Origin: DASPOF01 sp035626155
Lineage (GTDB): Bacteria; Desulfobacterota; Binatia; Binatales; Binataceae
Assembly: GCA_035626155.1 (NCBI GenBank)
Contig: DASPOF010000125.1
Coordinates: forward strand, 1-12,854
Length of the DNA: 12,854 nucleotides
Direction: 5' to 3'
Part shown: positions 7,310 through 12,854 of the stretch, in pieces
How the letters are laid out: each line of letters starts with the position of its first letter
Numbering within the stretch: position 1 is the first letter of the stretch
The notes under the pieces: model-generated
Database searches by the model: none
What the model saw: the letters and a program-made list of their open reading frames with translations, nothing else
Told to the model about the DNA's origin: nothing
Position numbers and translations under genes: made by a program

Positions 7310-9277
7310 CTACCTCCGGCTCATCTCGTGAACCGAATCGACCAGCGCGATTACGTGATCGACCGGAGTTTCGGGCAGGATGCCGTGGCCGAGATTGAAG
7401 ATGTGTCCCGGACGGCCGCCAGCCTGATCGAGAATCGCGCCGGCGCGCGCGCGGATTTCGGGAACGTCGGCGAACAGCGCGATCGGATCGAGATTGCCCT
7501 GGACCGCGACCCCGTAGCCGAGCCGCGCCCACGCCTCGGCGAGATTAACCCGCCAATCCAGGCCGATCACGTCGCCGCCCGCCTCGCGCATCAGTTCGAG
7601 GAGATTGCCGGTGATCGTGCCGAAGTGGATGACCGGCACGCCCGGAAGGATTTGCGATATCACCGATGCGGTGTGCGGCAGGACGAAGCGGCGGTAGTCG
7701 TCGGGCCCGAGGCTTCCCACCCAACTGTCGAAGAGCTGCACGATATTCGCGCCCGCCTCGATCTGCATGTTGAGATAGGCGGCGGTCACGCGCGCGAGCA
7801 TCTCCATCAGGCGATGCCACGTCTCGGGCTGCTTGTACATGAGAGTCTTGGTGGCCTGGTACTGCCGCGATGAGCCGCCCTCGACCAGGTACGATGCGAG
7901 CGTGAAGGGCGCGCCGGCGAATCCGATGAGCGGGGTCTTCGCGCCGATGGCGGCAACCACCAGCTTGATCGCGTCGGCGACAAAGCCGAGCGCGGCGACA
8001 TCCACCGGCGGGGTCCGTTCGAGGTCCCCCGCCGAGCGAATCCGGCGGTCGATCACAGGCCCATCGCCCTTTTCGAAATGGAGCCCGACTTCCATCGGGA
8101 TCAGAGGCAGCAGAATGTCCGCAAATATTATCGCCGCATCGACGCCGAGCCGCTCCACCGTAGTGACGGTTACCTCGGCGGCGAGTTCGGGACGGCGGCA
8201 CATTTCGAGAAAACCGTGGCGATCGCGCACGCGCCTGTACTCGGGCATGTAGCGGCCCGCCTGGCGCATCAGCCAGATCGGCGTGTACGGCACCGGCTCG
8301 CGCCTGCACGCGCGCATCATGGGATGGTCCCATAGAGGCGAGCGCCGCACATTTTCGCCGAGCTTGCGCTGCGCTGCCGGGACGGATGCGACCACAATCG
8401 CGCTCGCGCCGCCGCGCTTGGCCGCGACAATTGCGCCTGCGCGCTCGGCAGCCGCTCGGACGAGATGGCCCAGCTTGGGATGCTCGGGTTCGACGTCCAC
8501 CGCGATTCCCTGCGCGCGCAGCTCGGCCGAGCACACGGGGCCGATCGACGCCACCGCCATCGCGCCGAGCCCGCGCCTCACATCGTCGCCGATTCCCTCC
8601 GCCTCGGCCGTCTGCATGACGTTGGTCACCTGGTTGGAGCTGGTGAAGATTGCGACATCCGCGCCGCCCGCCGCAATTTCGCGCAGCGCAGCGCGCAGCG
8701 GGCCGGGGTCGGCGGGAAGCGTCCAGCGGTACACCGGGACGATCATCACGCGGGCGCCGCGCGCTTCGAGCGCCGCGATCAGCTCGCGATTCGAGACGCC
8801 GTACTCCTGCACGGCGATACGCTTGCCCTTGATGCTGGTTGCGGCGGTGAGCGCCGCGAGCAGTTCGCGCCAGGTGTTGGGCTCGGGCGCCGCGATGCCC
8901 GGCTCGATTCCGAGATCGCGGAGCGCGCGGGCGGGCTTCGGACCTCGAACGACGGTCACGATGCGGGCGAGCGCCGCGGTAATCGCCGCGCGGCTGTGAC
9001 GCGTCTCGATCGCCTGGAGCAAGGCGCGCACGCCGATGCCGGTCAGAAATATCGCGATGTCGATTTCGCCCTTAAGCAGCCGATCGGCGAATTCGAGCGC
9101 CGCATGATTCTGCTCCAGCGGCACCTCGCGCATCGCGGGCGCCACAATGGCGCGGCCGCCGTGGCGCTCGATCATCCGGGCGGCCTCGGCAGCCATCCGG
9201 CTCTCGAACGCGACGACGCGAAGCCCGCCGAACGACGGCGAGCCTTCTTCGGAAGATGCTTCCGACACGGGACCCAT
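7310..9277 (-). CDS. hemDE: Fused uroporphyrinogen-III synthase / uroporphyrinogen decarboxylase
   Basis: A single 655-codon frame carries two haem enzymes. HemD (about 19-279) closes hydroxymethylbilane to uroporphyrinogen III. It starts GLRVVAFESRMAAEAARMI, has IFLTGIGVRALL, IAVQEYGVSNREL, IFTSSNQVTN and ASIGPVCSAELRAQGI, and ends with HPKLGHLVRAAAER (266-279). A 40-residue linker (280-319) leads to HemE (320-655), which removes four acetate carboxyls to give coproporphyrinogen III. HemE shows RQAGRYMPEYR (338-348), catalytic Asp387 in FADILL, GFAGAPFTLASYLVEGG, QLFDSWVG and FNLGHGILPETP. No stop codon occurs between the domains, so HemD cannot end before HemE. The start is an ATG at 9277 with weak SD; extending further upstream would overlap ribF antiparallel in codon sense and gives non-homologous sequence. 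Met320-Met321 could allow separate HemE translation, but no strong SD precedes them. Confidence 0.93.
   Translation of the reverse strand: MGPVSEASSEEGSPSFGGLRVVAFESRMAAEAARMIERHGGRAIVAPAMREVPLEQNHAALEFADRLLKGEIDIAIFLTGIGVRALLQAIETRHSRAAITAALARIVTVVRGPKPARALRDLGIEPGIAAPEPNTWRELLAALTAATSIKGKRIAVQEYGVSNRELIAALEARGARVMIVPVYRWTLPADPGPLRAALREIAAGGADVAIFTSSNQVTNVMQTAEAEGIGDDVRRGLGAMAVASIGPVCSAELRAQGIAVDVEPEHPKLGHLVRAAAERAGAIVAAKRGGASAIVVASVPAAQRKLGENVRRSPLWDHPMMRACRREPVPYTPIWLMRQAGRYMPEYRRVRDRHGFLEMCRRPELAAEVTVTTVERLGVDAAIIFADILLPLIPMEVGLHFEKGDGPVIDRRIRSAGDLERTPPVDVAALGFVADAIKLVVAAIGAKTPLIGFAGAPFTLASYLVEGGSSRQYQATKTLMYKQPETWHRLMEMLARVTAAYLNMQIEAGANIVQLFDSWVGSLGPDDYRRFVLPHTASVISQILPGVPVIHFGTITGNLLELMREAGGDVIGLDWRVNLAEAWARLGYGVAVQGNLDPIALFADVPEIRARAGAILDQAGGRPGHIFNLGHGILPETPVDHVIALVDSVHEMSRR
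7313..7317 (-). promoter_or_regulatory. Ribosome binding site of hemH inside the hemDE 3' end
   Basis: The minus strand reads GGAGG here, part of the last Arg codons and stop of hemDE, ten bases before the hemH ATG. It ties hemH translation to that of hemDE. Confidence 0.6.
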
Positions 9278-9305
9278 GCCTATCGCCGTATCTTGGCGCA
9301 GGGTA

Positions 9306-9346
9306 CGCGGGCGAGTCCACCCGCGCGCGGCGCCGGGCGCGGCGCC
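9306..9346 (-). other. Two adjacent GC hairpins between ribF and hemDE
   Basis: In the 71-base gap after ribF, GGCGCC (9341-9346) can pair with GGCGCC (9329-9334) around a 6-base loop. Next, CGCGGG pairs with CCCGCG (9306-9311 and 9320-9325) around an 8-base loop. Neither is followed by a T-tract on either strand, so simple intrinsic termination is unlikely. They could act as an mRNA processing or stability element, or be a by-product of high GC. Confidence 0.3.
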
Positions 9347-9348
9347 TT

Positions 9349-10272
9349 TCAGGCCGTCGCGAGGATCTCGCGCGCCCGATTCAGGTCGAGCGCGATCTGA
9401 TGGCGCAGCGCCTCGGCCGATTCGAATTTCCGCTCGAGCCGGATGCGCTCGACCATTTCTATCTTGATTCGCTGGCCGTAAATGTCGCGATTGAAATCGA
9501 AGATGTGCGCCTCGATGGTGCGCGCTGTCTCCGCGAACGTCGGGCGCATCCCGATGTTCGCGATCGATCCATACGCGCCGTCGGGCAGAACCACGCGCGC
9601 GGCGTACACGCCGTCGGGCGGCACGCACTCGGTTTCGCTCTCGAGGTTCGCGGTGGGAAAACCGATCCTGCGCCCGCGTCCGCGGCCGTGCACGACCTCG
9701 CCGCGCAGGAAATGATAACGGCCCAACAGGTCGGCCGCGCCGCGCATGTCGCCTGCGGCGACCAGCTCGCGGACTTTGGTGGAACTGACCTCGATGCCTC
9801 CGATCTTCACGGGCCCGACCACGGTCGTCTCGAAGCCCATCTCGCGCCCAAGCTGCACCATCAGCGCCGCGTTCCCCTCGCGATTATGGCCGAAGTTCAT
9901 GCTGTGCCCGACGACCACCTCGCGCGCTCCGATCTTGCCGAGCAGGTAGTCGCGCACGAACGTGCGCGCCGGAATCTGGCTCAGCTCCAGCGTGAAGTTC
10001 ACGAGGATTACGCCGTCGATTCCGGAAGAGCCGAGGAGCTCGAGCTTGTCTTCGGTGGAAAGGAGCAGCCGAGGCGCGCGGTCCGGGGCGAGCAATTTCG
10101 CCGGCGCCGGATCGAAGGTGAGCGCGTACGAGGCGCCGGCGGCGGCGCGCGCGCGATCGATCGCACATTTCAGAATCGCGCGATGGCCCTGGTGGACGCC
10201 GTCGAAGTTGCCCAGCGTCACTACCGGATATGAATGCCGTTGGAATGCGTCTAGATCACGGATGATTTTCAT
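9349..10272 (-). CDS. ribF: Bifunctional riboflavin kinase / FAD synthetase
   Basis: RibF phosphorylates riboflavin to FMN and adenylates FMN to FAD in the cytoplasm. The N-terminal nucleotidyltransferase domain has GNFDGVHQGH (21-30), VVVGHSMNFGHNREGN (119-134) and the ISSTxxR-type motif SSTKVR (163-168). The C-terminal kinase domain has GRRIGFPTANLE with PTAN at 206-209, ANIGMRPTF, and EAHIFDFNRDIYG containing the catalytic-type Glu. Total length (307) is normal for the family. One oddity is FDPAP at 53-57, where most family members read FDPHP, so the usual His is Ala56. The ATG at 10272 gives the standard N-terminal strand but has no recognisable SD (CACTTTAAATG). The gene lies 59 bases after cpoB and 71 before hemDE, on the same strand. 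Its FAD product feeds HemG, encoded downstream. Confidence 0.95.
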   Translation of the reverse strand: MKIIRDLDAFQRHSYPVVTLGNFDGVHQGHRAILKCAIDRARAAAGASYALTFDPAPAKLLAPDRAPRLLLSTEDKLELLGSSGIDGVILVNFTLELSQIPARTFVRDYLLGKIGAREVVVGHSMNFGHNREGNAALMVQLGREMGFETTVVGPVKIGGIEVSSTKVRELVAAGDMRGAADLLGRYHFLRGEVVHGRGRGRRIGFPTANLESETECVPPDGVYAARVVLPDGAYGSIANIGMRPTFAETARTIEAHIFDFNRDIYGQRIKIEMVERIRLERKFESAEALRHQIALDLNRAREILATA

Positions 10273-10331
10273 TTAAAGTGCGCGCGCGCCCGGACGATTC
10301 GAGTCTCCAAGCCGCCGGGCGCCACAAACTC

Positions 10332-11180
10332 CTAACCGCTCAGGCTCTTGAGCAACGTGTTGGCCGGGGTCACCTCGGGGGTCTCAGGGTGATCGCTGAG
10401 GAGCTTCTGGAGCGTGAGGCGCGCGTCGATGCGATCATTGAGCTTGAGAAACGCCTGTGCTTCGCGCAGCAGCGACTGGGCCGCGAAGCGTCCCTTCGGG
10501 GAGCGCATTACTACGTCGTTGAACTGGAGGATCGCGTCATCGAACTTGCCCTCCTCGAAAAGCGCGTTGGCCAGAAAATAACCGGAAGGCTCGGCGAGCG
10601 GCGATTTCGGGTAAGTATGGCGCAGCTTGGCGAAGCTGACCTCCGCGAGCTTGTACTTGCCGTCCTTCATCGCGCCGAGTCCTGCACGATAGAGCTTGAT
10701 GCCCGCCTCCCTCGAATTCGCGGCCGCGGCGATTTCCGCATCGAGTTCCTGCGGCCAGGTCGGCTGCAATTCGGCCGGCCCGGACGCCGCTGCGGTGGTC
10801 GGTCCCGCCGCCGGGGTCGCGCCGGGGCTTGCGGCAGGATTGGTTCCCGGCGCGTTGGCCAGCCCCACCTGGAGCGCGTTCACGTCGGCTTCCATCTTGT
10901 TCAGCCGATCGTTGATCGAGGCGAGCTGATCGGAGATCGGATTCGGTCCCGCGCCGACGCCGTGCTTGACCTCCGTGACTTCATCTCTGAGCTGGCGCAA
11001 CTGCGCCTGAAGCGCGTCGATTTGCTGGCGATCGCTGGCAATCATGCCGCGCAGCGTGAACTCGTTCTGGTTGAGCTGCTGCACGTCGGTCTGCGTCGCG
11101 CATCCCGGCGCACCGAGAATCGTTGCGGCCGCGATCGCGGCGATGAGCAGTACAGGTCCGGCCGTCCGCACGTGCGACAT
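10332..11180 (-). CDS. cpoB: Tol-Pal system protein CpoB (YbgF)
   Basis: CpoB is a periplasmic partner of TolA and of peptidoglycan synthases, linking outer-membrane constriction to wall synthesis at division. The 282-residue product has a signal segment (about 7-24), a coiled-coil region (30-105) rich in Gln, Leu and Asp, an Ala/Pro/Gly/Thr-rich linker (108-150), and a C-terminal TPR domain (about 158-282) with GAMKDGKYKLAEVSFAKL, ANALFEEGKFDDAILQF and AQAFLKLND repeat cores. This is the standard CpoB layout. The signal ends ILGAPGC, so Cys27 might be lipidated although Pro at -2 and Ala at -3 are not classical. The ATG at 11180 is two bases after the pal stop, giving tight coupling; an upstream in-frame start would run into pal and lacks homology. 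E. coli CpoB is soluble, so a lipid anchor here would differ. Confidence 0.92.
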   Translation of the reverse strand: MSHVRTAGPVLLIAAIAAATILGAPGCATQTDVQQLNQNEFTLRGMIASDRQQIDALQAQLRQLRDEVTEVKHGVGAGPNPISDQLASINDRLNKMEADVNALQVGLANAPGTNPAASPGATPAAGPTTAAASGPAELQPTWPQELDAEIAAAANSREAGIKLYRAGLGAMKDGKYKLAEVSFAKLRHTYPKSPLAEPSGYFLANALFEEGKFDDAILQFNDVVMRSPKGRFAAQSLLREAQAFLKLNDRIDARLTLQKLLSDHPETPEVTPANTLLKSLSG

Positions 11181-11182
11181 AG

Positions 11183-11743
11183 TCACTGGCTCACGACAAA
11201 ATGATCGCGCCGGTTCTGCGACCAGCAGGATTCGTCGTGTTCGGTACACAGGGGCAGCTCCTTGCCATAGCTGATCGTGGAAATGCGGCTGGCCGCGATG
11301 CCGAGGGTTACCAGGTATTCCTTTGCGGCCTGCGCGCGCTTGGCGCCGAGCGCGATATTGTACTCCTCGGAGCCGCGCTCATCGCAATGGCCCTCGACCT
11401 GCACGCGGCTGTTGGCATTGGATTGGAGCCAGCTCGCGTTGCTGCGCAGGATCGAGCCATCCTGCGGCTGGATGGTGTACTGGTTGTACTCGAAGTGAAT
11501 GTCGCTGAGCGGACCGCCAGTGTTGCTCCCCAGTGTTCCCTTCTGGAGCGCCTCGAGTGAACTCTCGCTTTTGGCCGCGGTCTCGCCCAGCCCGCCCGCG
11601 CCGCCCTCGCCCGGGACCGCCTTCTGCTTGGAGGCGCATCCGGCCGCCGCAAGCGCGAGGCACATCACGACAATCGCACCGGTGCCGGCGGAAAGTCCCC
11701 GCCTAATCACCCAACCACCACGACCACGCTGGACTCGTGTCAT
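11183..11743 (-). CDS. pal: Peptidoglycan-associated lipoprotein Pal
   Basis: Pal is an outer-membrane lipoprotein that binds peptidoglycan and TolB. The 186 residues comprise a signal peptide with lipobox AAGC (Cys36), a Gly/Glu/Ser-rich linker (37-78) and an OmpA-type domain (80-186). Anchors are IHFEYNQYTIQPQ (82-94), VEGHCDERGSEEYN (116-129) and LGAKRAQAAKEYL (132-144). The last part, LCTEHDESCWSQNRRDHFV, is typical of Pal and carries two extra cysteines. The signal peptide is long, but the ATG at 11743 is chosen because GGAGGG sits eight bases upstream. A GTG overlapping the tolB stop would give a shorter, 24-residue signal and is the main alternative. The start lies 41 bases inside tolB, and the cpoB start follows the stop after two bases. 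Confidence 0.95.
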   Translation of the reverse strand: MTRVQRGRGGWVIRRGLSAGTGAIVVMCLALAAAGCASKQKAVPGEGGAGGLGETAAKSESSLEALQKGTLGSNTGGPLSDIHFEYNQYTIQPQDGSILRSNASWLQSNANSRVQVEGHCDERGSEEYNIALGAKRAQAAKEYLVTLGIAASRISTISYGKELPLCTEHDESCWSQNRRDHFVVSQ

Positions 11744-12854
11744 TACCGTTACCCTCCGTCAATGCACCTATAATTTTGCCGGTCTGCACCATCAATAAGA
11801 AGATCTGCGGATGTCCGTCCCGCGTCGAGCTGAATGCGATATAGCGTCCGTCGGGCGACCACGTGGGCGCTTCGTTCGACCCGACGCCATCGCTAAGCTG
11901 GCGCGGTTCACCGCCCGCAGCCGCAATCTGGAAGATGTCGAAGCGGCCGCCGATGCGGCCCTGGTATGCGATCTGATCGCCGGCGGGCGAAAACGACGGC
12001 GTCGTATTATAGCCGCCCTTGTACGTGAGTCGCCGCGCCGACCCTCCCGTAACCGGCATCACCCAGATCTGCGGCGTGCCCGATCGGTCGGACGTGAACG
12101 CGAGCGTGTTGCCATCGGCGGAAAACGCGGGGCTGACGTTGATCCCGGTCGTGTCGGTAAGCTCGCGAATCTCATTGCCGTCGCGGTCGAGCAGATACAG
12201 ATTGGTTGCGCCGTTGCGCTCGATCGCGGCGGCGATCGCCTGCCCGTCGGGCGCAATCGATCCGCCGATCAACCGCCCCAGGCTGCTGAACAGCCGCGTC
12301 TCCTGGCGCCGAGCGGGCTGCGCAAGGTACAGGCCGGGCTCGCGCGTCTTGTACGACAGATAGAGGACATCGCGCACGCTGCGGTCGAAGCTCGGGAAGA
12401 TGTTGATGGTCGGGTTGTCGGTCAGCCGGAACAGATCCTGGCCTTCGATCGACTGCGTGTAGATCTCCTTGAAGCGGCCGCCGCGAGTCGACGCGAACGC
12501 GAGCTTCGAGTCGAACGGGCCGCGCTGCCCGGTGGTCGCCAGCAACACCGCATCGGCGAATCGCCGCGCCATCCGGGGCACGTCGGCCGCCTCGATCGTG
12601 AACACCTTGCCCATCATGCGGCGCCGCTGCGCAACATCGTAGAGCATCGCGGTGAGCTTGACTGTCGAACCGGTAACCGAGACCCCGCCCTTGACCAGGA
12701 ACTCGGCGTTGATCGAGCTCCAGTCGGCAAAATTGAATTGCCCCAGATCGTAGCCGGACTTCTGGGAATCCTCGATATAGGCGTGCCGGTCGATGGCGCG
12801 GAAATAACCGGAAAGCTCGAGATCGCGCCTGAGCGTCCCGATGAAGCTTGCGGA
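11703..12854 (-). CDS. tolB: Tol-Pal system beta-propeller protein TolB (partial, N-terminus off window)
   Basis: TolB is a periplasmic protein that shuttles between Pal and TolA. The visible 383 residues run from within the N-terminal alpha/beta domain (GYFRAIDRHAYIED, SINAEFLVKGGVSV, TAMLYDVAQRRRMMGK) into a beta-propeller with repeated blades such as PAFSADGNTLAFTSDRSGT, PSFSPAGDQIAYQG and PTWSPDGRYIAFSSTRDGH. E. coli TolB is 430 residues, so roughly 50 residues, including the signal peptide, are missing past base 12854. The frame stays open to the window edge; the first in-frame Met at 12647 is internal, because homologous sequence continues upstream of it. The gene ends PAWSWWLGD and its last 41 bases contain the pal start and SD. 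Promoter and tolQRA are outside the window. Confidence 0.96.
   Translation of the reverse strand, partial: SASFIGTLRRDLELSGYFRAIDRHAYIEDSQKSGYDLGQFNFADWSSINAEFLVKGGVSVTGSTVKLTAMLYDVAQRRRMMGKVFTIEAADVPRMARRFADAVLLATTGQRGPFDSKLAFASTRGGRFKEIYTQSIEGQDLFRLTDNPTINIFPSFDRSVRDVLYLSYKTREPGLYLAQPARRQETRLFSSLGRLIGGSIAPDGQAIAAAIERNGATNLYLLDRDGNEIRELTDTTGINVSPAFSADGNTLAFTSDRSGTPQIWVMPVTGGSARRLTYKGGYNTTPSFSPAGDQIAYQGRIGGRFDIFQIAAAGGEPRQLSDGVGSNEAPTWSPDGRYIAFSSTRDGHPQIFLLMVQTGKIIGALTEGNGNDTSPAWSWWLGD
11752..11757 (-). promoter_or_regulatory. Ribosome binding site of pal inside tolB
   Basis: The minus strand reads GGAGGG eight bases before the pal ATG. It lies inside the tolB reading frame and decides the long pal start over the later GTG. 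Confidence 0.75.

Noticed and set aside
5821..7398. Plus-strand open frame of 525 codons opposite hemG and hemH
   Set aside because: It is a shadow of two well-supported minus-strand genes, and its protein has no recognisable domains.
9278..9628. N-terminal extension of the HemD-HemE frame to 9628
   Set aside because: The added 117 residues are Arg-rich and lie over the 3' part of ribF in another frame. HemD homology starts only after the ATG at 9277.

Overview
The window comes from a GC-rich, diderm, probably aerobic bacterium. The diderm call rests on a tolB-pal-cpoB envelope cluster, and the aerobic leaning on an oxygen-dependent-type protoporphyrinogen oxidase. Cluster order and general protein style suggest a lineage near the former Deltaproteobacteria, such as Binatota or Desulfobacterota-like groups. 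That placement is an inference; no rRNA or other marker in the window confirms it.

Left part (1-2928). The 5' portion of leuC (leucine biosynthesis) runs leftward off the window edge. It is divergent from a rightward alpha/beta hydrolase gene, and the 142-base gap between them holds a plausible leuC promoter. Two small rightward genes follow. They are tandem paralogues encoding exported, lipoprotein-like proteins of about 100 residues and of unknown function, with a good sigma70-like promoter in front and a hairpin behind.

Right part (2929-12854). All genes point leftward. In transcription order they are tolB (5' end missing), pal, cpoB (ybgF), ribF, a fused hemD-hemE gene, hemH, hemG (oxygen-dependent type, also called hemY), dinB and a cupin protein. 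Spacing from tolB to dinB is tight: tolB and pal overlap by 41 bases, and the gaps are 2, 59, 71, 7, 91 and 15 bases. One or a few transcripts are likely. The cupin gene lies 113 bases past dinB and may be separate.

Functionally, tolB/pal/cpoB maintain the outer membrane and coordinate envelope constriction. RibF makes FMN and FAD, and FAD is the cofactor of the neighbouring HemG. HemD-HemE, HemH and HemG cover the late haem pathway except the coproporphyrinogen oxidation (or coprohaem decarboxylation) step, which must lie elsewhere. The standout feature is the single reading frame joining complete HemD and HemE domains.

No stretch longer than 300 bases lacks a gene. No tRNA, rRNA, CRISPR array or insertion sequence was recognised.
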